This document shows positions 43,596-52,630 of a stretch of 64,000 nt of DNA, piece by piece (the first letter of the stretch is position 1; every line of letters begins with the position of its first letter). The notes beneath the pieces are model-generated. The model had not been told where the DNA came from. It searched no databases and saw nothing but the letters and a program-made list of their open reading frames with translations. The DNA is from Tissierellia bacterium (GTDB lineage Bacteria; Bacillota; Clostridia; Tissierellales; Peptoniphilaceae): NCBI GenBank assembly GCA_030529425.1, contig JAUMWX010000002.1:1-64000 (forward strand), read 5' to 3'. Position numbers and translations under genes: made by a program.

Positions 43596-44614
43596 AATTC
43601 GACACCTTTTTCACCTTTGATAATTTCACCTATTTCAACAAAATCGACATTTCTTTGCTTCAAATCTTTTAATATATCTTCATATTCTGATTCATCCACA
43701 ACAAGTATCATACCGATTCCCATATTGAATGTCCCGAACATTTCTTTTCTTTCAACATTTCCCCATTTTTCCAATAATGCAAATATGGTAGGTATATCAT
43801 AATTCTTTAAATCCCAAATCGCTCTTTGACCCTCATTCAGAACTCTCGGAAGGTTTTCATAAACCCCACCTCCGGTTATATGACTTATTGCGTGAATATC
43901 AAATTTTTCAAGTAACGGAATGACATCTTTAACATATATCTTTGTAGGTGTTAAAAGTTCTTCAACCAAAGTTTTACCCAATTCTTCAATTTTTTGATTT
44001 ATATCAAATTGCATTATATCAAATACTATTTTTCTTACCAATGAAAAACCGTTTGAGTGGATACCGCTTGATTTCAATCCTATCAACTTGTCCCCGACCT
44101 TTACTTTTTTACCGGTTATAATTTTCTTTTCATCAACTACCCCGACTGCAAATCCCGCCAAATCGTAGTGATCTTCCTTATATATTCCGGGCATTTCCGC
44201 AGTTTCTCCGCCTATAAGTGCAGCTTGTGACTGCCTGCACCCCTCAGCAACTCCTTCTACAATACTTGCCATCTTTTCAGGTATAAGCTTTCCTGTAGCT
44301 ATATAATCCAAGAAAAATATCGGTTTTGCCCCCTGACACAAGACATCATTTACACACATTGCCACCAAGTCAATTCCTACCGTGTCGTGCTTATCAGCTT
44401 TAAATGCGACATCTAATTTTGTTCCGACACCGTCAGTACCTGAAACCAAAATAGGATTTTCAATACTTTTATCAAGTCTGAACAGACCGCCAAAACCGCC
44501 CAAATCTGAAACTACCCCCGAATTATAAGTAGTCTTGACGATATTCTTAATTAATTGAACTTCTTTGTATCCGGCTTCCTTATCTACTCCGGAATCTTTA
44601 TATGTTAATTTCAT
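43577..44614 (-). CDS. purM: Phosphoribosylformylglycinamidine cyclo-ligase (PurM, AIR synthetase)
   Basis: A 345-residue PurM-superfamily enzyme: FGAM + ATP to AIR. YKDSGVDKEAGYKEVQLIKN starts the protein. SGTDGVGTKLDVAFKADKHD, GIDLVAMCVNDVLCQGAKPI, ALIGGETAEMPGIYKEDHYD and HITGGGVYENLPRVL are diagnostic. ATG 44614 with AGGAGGAAAA is the start; the 12 codons upstream in frame overlap purF and are not used. Confidence 0.95.
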   Translation of the reverse strand: MKLTYKDSGVDKEAGYKEVQLIKNIVKTTYNSGVVSDLGGFGGLFRLDKSIENPILVSGTDGVGTKLDVAFKADKHDTVGIDLVAMCVNDVLCQGAKPIFFLDYIATGKLIPEKMASIVEGVAEGCRQSQAALIGGETAEMPGIYKEDHYDLAGFAVGVVDEKKIITGKKVKVGDKLIGLKSSGIHSNGFSLVRKIVFDIMQFDINQKIEELGKTLVEELLTPTKIYVKDVIPLLEKFDIHAISHITGGGVYENLPRVLNEGQRAIWDLKNYDIPTIFALLEKWGNVERKEMFGTFNMGIGMILVVDESEYEDILKDLKQRNVDFVEIGEIIKGEKGVELWNLNE

Positions 44615-44622
44615 TTTTCCTC

Positions 44623-45891
44623 CTAAATTGGATAATTTCCTGTAAAGCAATGGTCACATACTTCCATATCCTCGCAAGCTCGTTTCAATCCTTCCAACGA
44701 AATATAGTAAAGTGAATCCGCTCCGATTCTCTCTCTTATCTGTTCCACATCCATTTTGCTCGCTATAAGACTGTCTTTATCAGGTAAATCAAGTGACAAA
44801 TTACATGTATACTTAACCATCGGGGCAGATATTCTTACATGCACTTCTTTTGCTCCCGCTTCCTTCAACATTTTAACCGTTCTTTTAATGGTGGAACTTC
44901 TGACGATGGAGTCATCCACCAAAATTACTTTCTTATCCTTCAAAACTTCTTTAATGGGATTCAGTTTGATAAAAATATCTTTTGTTCTTGTGTCATCGTC
45001 CGGAGTTATAAATGTTCTCCCCACATATCTGTTTTTTATTATTCCGTCCTTGTAAGGAATTTTTGAGGCTTCCGCATATCCGATAGCCGCTATAAGTCCC
45101 GAATCCGGAGCTCCCATTACTATGTCCGCATCGGTAGGATTTTCTTCAAACAATATTTTCCCCATATTGTTTCTCGACTTATATATTGAAACTGAATCCA
45201 TATAACTGTCGGGTCTGGATACATATATCATTTCAAAAAGGCATGATTTTTTAGGCATATCATGGTACTTAAAAAATTCAGCTTTTCCATTTTTTATAAC
45301 CACCATTTCGCCCTTTTCAAGCATTTTGATCAATATTCCTCCACAAGAGTCGATTGCACATGTCTCCGAAGCTATTATAAATCCGTCATCAATTTTTCCG
45401 ACACATATCGGCTTGAATCCCCAAGGATCTCTAAATCCAATCATTTTATATCTATCCAGATATATTCCTCCGAAAGCTCCTCTTAAGCCTTTCAGGTAAT
45501 CTTTGATACCTGATATGGAACCCGTCATTGATTTTGTCATTTCATATATCGAAAAATCCGAATTATGGATATTCCCGTCAAGTGCTATAAGGCACTTTTG
45601 CCCCTTTATTTCGTATTGGTTTGGAAGTATGGGTTGCTCTTTGTCAAAATCTTTGTATTCTCCATATTTTACATGACCGATACCCCTGGATCCGGGTAAA
45701 GAAAATTCGACATCATCTCTAAATACGCTCGTCACTTGTCCGGTTCCCTTCTTAATTACCATTTCATTTCCGTCAATCATTCCGATTCCCGCATTGGCTT
45801 GTCCTCTGTGCTGTAAAGCATAAAGACCATATAAAATCAAATTTGACGCCTTTAGGTCCTTTTCTCTAACTACTCCCACTATACCGCTCAT
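44623..45891 (-). CDS. purF: Amidophosphoribosyltransferase PurF with a defective glutaminase domain
   Basis: A 422-residue PurF homologue (PRPP + ammonia to phosphoribosylamine). The phosphoribosyltransferase half is in good order: NRYVGRTFITPDDDTR, VILVDDSIVRSSTIKR (PRPP loop) and Fe-S cysteines in KKSCLFEMIYVSRPDS, KYTCNL and VCDHCFTG. The N-terminal class II glutaminase half is recognisable (GLYALQHRGQANAGIG) but inactive by sequence. The protein starts MSGIVGVV, with Ser where the processed nucleophile Cys (CGVFG) belongs. The substrate Arg is Lys (GHVKY, residue 75), the HNGN motif is LDGN (105-107), and the SSDTEV segment is deleted. No upstream in-frame Cys exists. The start at 45891 is set by GGAGATAAA. 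Confidence 0.92.
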   Translation of the reverse strand: MSGIVGVVREKDLKASNLILYGLYALQHRGQANAGIGMIDGNEMVIKKGTGQVTSVFRDDVEFSLPGSRGIGHVKYGEYKDFDKEQPILPNQYEIKGQKCLIALDGNIHNSDFSIYEMTKSMTGSISGIKDYLKGLRGAFGGIYLDRYKMIGFRDPWGFKPICVGKIDDGFIIASETCAIDSCGGILIKMLEKGEMVVIKNGKAEFFKYHDMPKKSCLFEMIYVSRPDSYMDSVSIYKSRNNMGKILFEENPTDADIVMGAPDSGLIAAIGYAEASKIPYKDGIIKNRYVGRTFITPDDDTRTKDIFIKLNPIKEVLKDKKVILVDDSIVRSSTIKRTVKMLKEAGAKEVHVRISAPMVKYTCNLSLDLPDKDSLIASKMDVEQIRERIGADSLYYISLEGLKRACEDMEVCDHCFTGNYPI

Positions 45892-45892
45892 T

Positions 45893-46372
45893 TTATCTCC
45901 TAATAGATTTATCTTGTTCCAATACTCCCATTTCCATTTCATGTTTGTATTCAATTAATTTGGATTTTAAGCCCTTATCTTTTATAGCGAGCATCTGAAC
46001 TGCTAAAATCGCCGCATTTTCAGCTCCGTCAACCGCCACGGTAGCAACCGGTACTCCTTTCGGCATTTGAACAATTGATAGAAGTGCATCCATCCCGGTG
46101 AATGCGGATCCCAAAACGGGAACTCCTATTACCGGCAATGTAGTCATCCCGGCAACTACTCCCGGCAAATGAGCCGCCTTTCCCGCGAGTGCAATTACGG
46201 CTTCAATCCCCTTCTCTTCGAAACTCTCAACATAATTCTTCAAAACATCCAAGGCTCTGTGAGCTGAAATTACTCTTACTTCATATTCAACTCCGAATTG
46301 CTCAAGTGTCTTTAACGCCTTTTCGCTTATATTATAATCTGAGCTGCTGCCCATTATAACCGCAATTTTCAT
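45893..46372 (-). CDS. purE: N5-CAIR mutase/AIR carboxylase (PurE, class I type)
   Basis: A 159-residue Pur[57 protein letters not shown] and [20 protein letters not shown]. This is the class I pattern, which normally works with PurK, but no purK lies in this operon. The usual AGGAAHLPG reads [11 protein letters not shown]2-rich anaerobes may carboxylate AIR without PurK, or purK may be elsewhere. Eight bases after purL and one base before purF. Confidence 0.93.
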   Translation of the reverse strand: MKIAVIMGSSSDYNISEKALKTLEQFGVEYEVRVISAHRALDVLKNYVESFEEKGIEAVIALAGKAAHLPGVVAGMTTLPVIGVPVLGSAFTGMDALLSIVQMPKGVPVATVAVDGAENAAILAVQMLAIKDKGLKSKLIEYKHEMEMGVLEQDKSIRR

Positions 46373-46380
46373 TTATCCTC

Positions 46381-49300
46381 CTACTTAAAATATCTCCTTA
46401 GAATTTCAAAATGTTTTGGACATCCTTTAATTTCAATATTTTTATAAAGGTCGGTATCTACTCTGTCCACCAATGTTCTTATACCTATCACATGACCGCA
46501 TTTGCTCTGAATACTGTCGATTCCGCAATCATACGGTAATAAAAGATTTTCATTAACCGATAAAATATCAATTTTTTCTTCCAAAGATTTCATGTCTTTA
46601 CACTCTAAAGTTATCATTCTTCCACTTATCGGCGCCGTATATTCAGTATTGTCTGAATCCGTTACATAGCTGTTTCTCTTCACCAAGACATCTTGCATTA
46701 CATTCACATACTTATTGTTTTTATTTGTTCTGAAAATCAAATTTTCTTTTATATCTCCAAACAATCCAAAATCCGCCAATGCGGACATTCCCGCTCCGAT
46801 TCCTATTACAAATCCCTTTCTTTCTATAAGATTTTCGATTGCTTTTCTCACTTGACCGTCTTCAAGAACTTTCAATATTAATCCTGAAATATTCTTAATT
46901 ACGGAAGCCATATAATCCCCATGAGGAATTGCTAAAACATTTACTTCGTCAATCTTATTTGCAAAATCTTGAACAGACTTTCTATAAGCATCATTATTTC
47001 CCGTTTTTATCACGAATTGTTCAGTTGTAAATCCGGCTTTTGCCATAGCTCTTTCAAGATCATATTCTCCTGTAGCGCCGTCTATTACCGGAATTAATAC
47101 TCTCGGATTTTCAAGTTTAATTTCTTCAAGTTCGAACTTCTCAAATTTTACATCTTTAACTCTTTCGTCTCCTGTAATATCCTCAAAAACTCCGCTCAAA
47201 ATTTCCGTTCTCGCCTTAACAACTTCCGATAAATCAGAATTTTCAACCGTCTTGGCAATTAATTTAAACTCTTGAATATCCAATTCTTCATCGGTTTCAA
47301 ACACTATTGTTCCCGGTAAAAACTCGTCCTCGAAATCACTTACATATTCATATCCGATACCGTTTCCTATAGCCATGTCATCCAATGTAAATTTAACGCC
47401 GTATTCACTGATTGCAGATGCCGACAATACCTTCTTTTCTCTTAAAAGTTGCCCGTACTTTTCCATTGATGTCTTGAAACTTTCAAAGCATATCAATCCT
47501 TTATCATTTACTCTTACATCAGTCAAATACAGATTTGTACCTTTTTTCTTTATCTCTCTGGAAACTGCCGAATCTTTACTTGAAACATTTACCGCAAAGC
47601 TTACTATTGTAGGAGGTACATCTATATCTTTAAATGTACCGCTCATTGAGTCTTTTCCTCCGATTGCCGGGATTTCAAGACTGTTCATAACTTCAAATGC
47701 TCCAAGTAAAGCGCTGAAAGGTAGTCCCATTCTTTTCGGATCGGCCTTGATTGATGGAAAAAATTCCTGCATTGTAAGTCTTATATCTTCGTATTTACCT
47801 GTCAAGGCAATATTCTTCGTGATGGATTGCAATACCGCATAGTATCCGGCATGATATGTTGATTTTTTTGCTATTTCGGGATAATATCCATAAGTCATTA
47901 CGGAAACGGCATCCGTGTTTTCAACCGGGAATTTTGTTATTATTCCTTCCTGTTGTGTAAGTTGATTTTTACCGCCATATTCCATAAATACCTTATTTCT
48001 TCCAAGTGAATTGTCGAAGTTTTGAGTGATATTTTTTGTAATAGCCTGATTTAATTTCAAAACTTCTTCATTTATCTCTACTTTTTTCTCTTCGGTTTCC
48101 ACTTGGACATCCATGAATTTAGGTGCTCCGTTTGAATCAAGCAACTCCCTGCTCAGATCAATTATAACTTTCCCTTTCCAATACATTTTAAGTCTGTTTT
48201 GGTCATTTACTTCGGCAACTACCGCATATCTTACATCTTCTTCCGCAAGATATTCCATGAATTCTTCAAAATCCTTTTTGGCAATCACCACCGCCATTCT
48301 TTCCTGAGATTCGGACAATGCTATTTCGTATCCGTTTAAGCCGGGATATTTTGTATAAACCTCATCCAGATAAATATCAAGCCCCGGTGCAAGTTCTCCT
48401 ATAGCTACGGACACTCCTCCCGCTCCGAAGTCATTGCTCTTTTTTATCAGTTTGGTTGCTTCTTTTCTGTTGAATAATCTAATAATCTTTCTTTCAGCAA
48501 ATGGATTTCCTTTTTGTACCTCGGCTCCGGCTTTAGTCAAAGATTTCTCCGTTTGCATTGAAGATGATCCCACCGCCGCTCCAAGTCCGTCTCTTCCGGT
48601 AGGCGCTCCAAGCAATAAAATTAAATCTCCCGAAACCGGCTCTTCTCTTGTAACATCAGACTTCGGCACAGCTGCAACAAGAGCCCCAAGTTCCATTCTC
48701 TTTGCTTGGAAACCGTCATCGTAAAACTCTCTTACAATTCCCACCGGTGCTCCTATTTGGTTCGCATAATCGGAAAAACCGTTCATCGCCATGTTTGCCA
48801 AGTATCTTTGAGATAATTTTCCTTCTATCGTATTCTCATACTTTGTAAGAGGGTTTCCCGCTCCCACTATTCTTATACCTTGAAGAACTTGAGCCCTTCC
48901 TGACAAAGGATCTCTTATTCCTCCTCCTATACATGTATGAGCTCCCCCATACGGTTCAATTTCTGTCGGATGGTTATGTGTTTCATTTTTAAACATGTGT
49001 AGCCATCTTTGTTTTTCTCCGTTTACTTCTATATCAACCTCTATGGAGCATGCATTCACTTCATTTGATTTTTCCATATCTTCAAGAAGATTTCTCTTCT
49101 TCAAATCTCTCATCTTTATTGTAGCCAAGTCCATAAGAGTTATCGGTTTTTTCTTGTCCGTATAAACTCTATCTCTCAATTCCATATATGCGTCATATGA
49201 CTTTTTAATTTCTTCTCTGTACTTTCCGTCATCAATTCTTACATTTTCAAGATTTGTTAAAAATGTTGTATGTCTACAGTGGTCAGACCAATAAGTATCC

Positions 49301-49896
49301 AACATTTTCAACTCGCAATACCTTGGATTTCTAATTTCTTTTCTAAAGTATTGTTGGATGAATTTAAGATCATCTATATCAAATCCGAAATTTTCTCTGT
49401 ATTTGATTAACTCATCCGATGTGAAGTCAATAAATCCCTCAACCTCTTTCATTTCGGTATCTTCGGATATTTCATATTCAAAACTCACATCTTCCAATCG
49501 TATTTCTTTTTGGACTACCGGATTGATAATGTATGATTTTATTTTTTCAAGATCGGTGTCGCTTATTCCTTCAAATTTATAGGCCTTTACATATCTTACC
49601 TGTTCATCAATTCCCAATATATCATTGATGTATTTTGTTGTTAAATCTTCGATTTGGTTATACTGACCGTCATTATCTTTAACAAAAAATACATCTTCGG
49701 GAAGCTCATCAACAACTTCACCATATCTCGTATCAAATAATTCTTTTTCCAAATATTGTCTATCTTTCTCATTCTTAAAAAGATATATATGAAACAATTC
49801 CAATTCATTTACTTTTACATTCAGAAATTCATTTACCTGCTTCAATAATTCATTTTTTTCTTGATCATAAGCAGAATGTTTTTTATATATAATCAT
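46381..49896 (-). CDS. purL: Phosphoribosylformylglycinamidine synthase PurL with a defective glutaminase domain
   Basis: A 1,171-residue single-chain FGAM synthase. The synthase part is intact: KNETHNHPTEIEPYGGAHTC, GIRDPLSGRAQVLQG, GAGGVSVAIGELAPGLDI, ALSESQERMAVVIA and IGGKDSMSGTFKDI. The C-terminal class I glutaminase domain (about 960-1171) keeps the outline (NPRVLIPVIDGATGEYDLER) but not the active site. The nucleophile motif GICNG reads GIGAG (Gly1034), PGTNCEYD reads DGATGEYD, PGGFSYGD reads PHGDYMAS, and no HGEGR-type His-x-Glu motif is found. It should therefore use ammonia directly. Second gene of the operon, 11 bases after purC. Confidence 0.92.
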   Translation of the reverse strand: MIIYKKHSAYDQEKNELLKQVNEFLNVKVNELELFHIYLFKNEKDRQYLEKELFDTRYGEVVDELPEDVFFVKDNDGQYNQIEDLTTKYINDILGIDEQVRYVKAYKFEGISDTDLEKIKSYIINPVVQKEIRLEDVSFEYEISEDTEMKEVEGFIDFTSDELIKYRENFGFDIDDLKFIQQYFRKEIRNPRYCELKMLDTYWSDHCRHTTFLTNLENVRIDDGKYREEIKKSYDAYMELRDRVYTDKKKPITLMDLATIKMRDLKKRNLLEDMEKSNEVNACSIEVDIEVNGEKQRWLHMFKNETHNHPTEIEPYGGAHTCIGGGIRDPLSGRAQVLQGIRIVGAGNPLTKYENTIEGKLSQRYLANMAMNGFSDYANQIGAPVGIVREFYDDGFQAKRMELGALVAAVPKSDVTREEPVSGDLILLLGAPTGRDGLGAAVGSSSMQTEKSLTKAGAEVQKGNPFAERKIIRLFNRKEATKLIKKSNDFGAGGVSVAIGELAPGLDIYLDEVYTKYPGLNGYEIALSESQERMAVVIAKKDFEEFMEYLAEEDVRYAVVAEVNDQNRLKMYWKGKVIIDLSRELLDSNGAPKFMDVQVETEEKKVEINEEVLKLNQAITKNITQNFDNSLGRNKVFMEYGGKNQLTQQEGIITKFPVENTDAVSVMTYGYYPEIAKKSTYHAGYYAVLQSITKNIALTGKYEDIRLTMQEFFPSIKADPKRMGLPFSALLGAFEVMNSLEIPAIGGKDSMSGTFKDIDVPPTIVSFAVNVSSKDSAVSREIKKKGTNLYLTDVRVNDKGLICFESFKTSMEKYGQLLREKKVLSASAISEYGVKFTLDDMAIGNGIGYEYVSDFEDEFLPGTIVFETDEELDIQEFKLIAKTVENSDLSEVVKARTEILSGVFEDITGDERVKDVKFEKFELEEIKLENPRVLIPVIDGATGEYDLERAMAKAGFTTEQFVIKTGNNDAYRKSVQDFANKIDEVNVLAIPHGDYMASVIKNISGLILKVLEDGQVRKAIENLIERKGFVIGIGAGMSALADFGLFGDIKENLIFRTNKNNKYVNVMQDVLVKRNSYVTDSDNTEYTAPISGRMITLECKDMKSLEEKIDILSVNENLLLPYDCGIDSIQSKCGHVIGIRTLVDRVDTDLYKNIEIKGCPKHFEILRRYFK

Positions 49897-49907
49897 AATT
49901 CCCCCGA

Positions 49908-50588
49908 TTAAGCTAAAATTAATCTTGATGTCTCTTGCGGATCCAGACTTTTACCGTCCCTGTAAACTCTCATATTTCCGGCCGACATCTCATCCATTAA
50001 CACGATTTGTCCGTCATCCGTTTTTCCGTATTCTAATTTAATATCAATTAATTGAAGTCCTTTTTCTTTTAATATCTCCGTAACTAAATTGGATATTTTT
50101 ATGGTTAACTCAACCAATGTCTTATATTCTTCTTCACTCAAAATCCCCAAAGCTATAAGCCCTTCTTTCGTTATAAGAGGATCTTGTCTTTTGTCATCTT
50201 TCAAAGTAATCTCTACATAATCTTTCAAAGGCATCATCTCTTCAGCGTACAATCCGTATCTTCTTATAAATGATCCTACCGCAAAATTTCTATATATAAC
50301 TTCTATTCCTTTACCAAATGGAGTACAATTTTTTACTGTCATGGTCGACTCTTCAAGATTTGATTCAACCTTATGAGTAGGTATTTTGTGCTGGCTTAAT
50401 TTTTCAAAAAACATATCAGTAACAAGGAGATTGGTTTTTCCCATTCCTTCAATAGATAATCCGACTTCATTTGCCCCCGGATCAAATACTCCGTCTTTTC
50501 CTGTCATATCATCCTTGAATTTCAATAAGTAGTTTCCACTTTCCAATTTGTAAACATCTTTTGTTTTTCCCGTGTAAATTAGTTCCAT
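49908..50588 (-). CDS. purC: SAICAR synthetase (PurC)
   Basis: A 226-residue enzyme: CAIR + aspartate + ATP to SAICAR. YTGKTKDVYKLESGNYLLKF opens the protein. PFGKGIEVIYRNFAVGSFIR, LKDDKRQDPLITKE and LQLIDIKLEYGKTDDGQIVL follow; the DEISPD motif here is DEMSAGNMRVY. First gene of the operon, after a riboswitch with terminator. GGAGGAAAT precedes the ATG. Confidence 0.95.
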   Translation of the reverse strand: MELIYTGKTKDVYKLESGNYLLKFKDDMTGKDGVFDPGANEVGLSIEGMGKTNLLVTDMFFEKLSQHKIPTHKVESNLEESTMTVKNCTPFGKGIEVIYRNFAVGSFIRRYGLYAEEMMPLKDYVEITLKDDKRQDPLITKEGLIALGILSEEEYKTLVELTIKISNLVTEILKEKGLQLIDIKLEYGKTDDGQIVLMDEMSAGNMRVYRDGKSLDPQETSRLILA

Positions 50589-50630
50589 ATTTCCTCCAAA
50601 AATATAAGATTGTGAATTAACCCAAAAAAA

Positions 50631-50748
50631 AGCTCAGAAAGACAGGCTTGTGAAACCTATCCATCTGGGCTCTTATCCCTCTGGTGTAATACTCTCGTAT
50701 TGTGCCGCTCGGTCCTTGACTGCTCCGGATCCCTAGGCCCTCTTTCAC
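50631..50748 (-). promoter_or_regulatory. ykkC-class (PRPP-type) riboswitch with terminator before purC
   Basis: The minus-strand leader carries the ykkC core: GTGAAAGAGGGCCTAGGGAT then CCGGAGC, AAGGACCGAGCGGCACAA, GAGGGATAAGAGCCCAGA, closing with GGTTTCAC, which pairs with the opening GTGAAA. The 3' side overlaps an intrinsic terminator (AGCCCAGATGGATAGG... CCTGTCTTTCTGAGCT then eight T). In ykkC subtype 2b, PRPP binding prevents termination and switches on purine genes. The context supports that subtype; the guanidine and ppGpp subtypes are alternatives I cannot exclude by eye. Confidence 0.8.
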
Positions 50749-50834
50749 TCAAATGAGTTATTCCATAGATATAATACACCAATTTCAAGTTTTTTTAAAG
50801 TTTTTCGTTAGATTTTGCAAATATTAACATTTAT

Positions 50835-50853
50835 ATTTGTTATATTAACAAAT
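50835..50853. repeat. 19-bp palindrome between the exporter genes and the pur promoter region
   Basis: ATTTGTTA-TAT-TAACAAAT, a perfect inverted repeat. It could be a weak terminator for the ABC exporter genes or an operator upstream of the purine leader. There is no T run after it. Confidence 0.4.
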
Positions 50854-50869
50854 GTGTAAATTTAGACGC

Positions 50870-52630
50870 TTAACTTTCAATATACATCTTTTCATAAACA
50901 CCTTTTAAGGCTATCAATTCATCGTGATTTCCTCTTTCAATTATATGTCCATTGTCCAAAACATAAATCTTGTCCACATCTTTAATCGTGGATAGTCTGT
51001 GAGCAATTACCATTGTGGTTCTTCCCTTTTTAAGTTGTGCAACCCCATATTGAATATATTCTTCAGTCTCAGAATCTACATTTGCGGTAGCCTCATCCAG
51101 AACTAAAATCTTGGGATTTCTTACCATGGCGCGAGCAAAAGAAATCAGCTGTCTTTCTCCGGAGGAAAATCCGGTTCCTCCCTCTCCGACTTCAGCATCA
51201 ATTCCGTTTATTCTATCCAAGATTTTCCGTCCCCCAACATCTCTTAACGCCTCAATGCATCTTTCCTTTGTAATATTTGTATCAAATAAGGATATATTGT
51301 CATATACACTTCCTTCAAAAATATATGGATTTTGAAATACAATAGCCATTTCCTTTCTTACCTCTTCCATATTTAATTGAGAAATTTCCACGCCGTCAAT
51401 CTTTAAACTTCCTTTATTTATTCTGTAAAATCCGTATATTAAATTCATTATTGTGGATTTTCCGGAGCCTGTATGACCGACAAATGCCACGGACTCATTA
51501 GGTTTGATATCGAGATTTATATTTTTTAGAACATACTCATCACCATTATACGCAAATGTTACATCTTCAAATACTATATGTCCTTCAATTTTATCAGGAA
51601 CAATATTTCCTTCTTTGTATGGCTCTTCCGTCAACAATTCAAATACCTGATCAGCTGCCGATTTGGCTTTTTCGAGATTTGTAATATTGTTCATAAACCA
51701 ATTAAGTCTCATATAAATTGATCTGTTGTAATCAATGAAAATAAACAATCCCCCCACAGTAACAATCGGGTTGCCTTCAAAAAATGTTATTCCGAAGATG
51801 TAAATTATTAATGCCAGTATGATGTTTCCCAGTGTATTTGTAGCATTAAACGCTGAATACGACCATATCTTGGTCAAATTCTTCCCCTCTCTGAAAACTC
51901 TGTCATTTACTTCTGAAAACTCCTCAAATATTTCATCCTCTTTATTGAATGAAGTAACTATTTCCATGGTTTGAATCGTTTCCGCAAGATTGGCATTCAA
52001 ATCCGATTTATACTTTCTGTGATCTCTCTGATATCTCGTAGACTTCAAAAAGTAATCCTTAAATATTATCCAAGCAAACGGAAAACCTATAAGGGTGATC
52101 AGACCGAGTTTGTAATCCACTATAAAAATTCCCGAAAGTAAGCTTATAAACAGTACGATATTCGGCAATATTTCAAGAAATAATATATTAAGATAACTCC
52201 TTATATCCTTTGTATCGTTTGAAATTCTTGAAACAATTTTGCCTGAAGCATAATTATCAAAGAATTTAACCGGCAATTTCAAAACATGATTGAAAACCTC
52301 AATTCTGATTATATTCGCAAGTTTATTGGATAATAATGCAAAACTTATGGATGAAACATACCTGATAAATGCCGTCAAACTTATTGCCAACACATACAAT
52401 GCTACTAATTTGTAGAAAGAACTTCTATCGATAGCTCCGGTTCCCTCAACCAACTGAGTATCCAGAATTTTTGAAATTATAAAAGGAACCGCAGTTTGTA
52501 AAATAGAAGCAATTATAGTTAAAATGATACTTATAATCACCAATCCTTTTAATCTTATAATGTACTCAAAAATCTTCTTCCTTCTAAATTTTGTCTTTTG
52601 TTTCTGTAAAATTTTTTCTTCTTTACTCAT
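50870..52630 (-). CDS. Heterodimeric ABC exporter, canonical half (pair A)
   Basis: A 586-residue half-transporter with six membrane helices (about 25-320) and an ATPase domain. Walker A is GHTGSGKSTIMN, the signature GFSSGERQLISFARA (variant of LSGGQ), and Walker B NPKILVLDEATANVD with the catalytic Glu. It forms a BmrCD/LmrCD-type heterodimer with the preceding gene, whose Walker B lacks Glu. ATG 52630 overlaps the end of that gene by 8 bases and uses its GGAGGTTCA codons as ribosome site. Likely exports drugs or lipids; substrate unknown. Confidence 0.9.
   Translation of the reverse strand: MSKEEKILQKQKTKFRRKKIFEYIIRLKGLVIISIILTIIASILQTAVPFIISKILDTQLVEGTGAIDRSSFYKLVALYVLAISLTAFIRYVSSISFALLSNKLANIIRIEVFNHVLKLPVKFFDNYASGKIVSRISNDTKDIRSYLNILFLEILPNIVLFISLLSGIFIVDYKLGLITLIGFPFAWIIFKDYFLKSTRYQRDHRKYKSDLNANLAETIQTMEIVTSFNKEDEIFEEFSEVNDRVFREGKNLTKIWSYSAFNATNTLGNIILALIIYIFGITFFEGNPIVTVGGLFIFIDYNRSIYMRLNWFMNNITNLEKAKSAADQVFELLTEEPYKEGNIVPDKIEGHIVFEDVTFAYNGDEYVLKNINLDIKPNESVAFVGHTGSGKSTIMNLIYGFYRINKGSLKIDGVEISQLNMEEVRKEMAIVFQNPYIFEGSVYDNISLFDTNITKERCIEALRDVGGRKILDRINGIDAEVGEGGTGFSSGERQLISFARAMVRNPKILVLDEATANVDSETEEYIQYGVAQLKKGRTTMVIAHRLSTIKDVDKIYVLDNGHIIERGNHDELIALKGVYEKMYIES

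Noticed and set aside
48434-48724. Plus-strand open frames opposite purL and the other pur genes
   Set aside because: They are antisense shadows of long conserved genes, with no ribosome sites.
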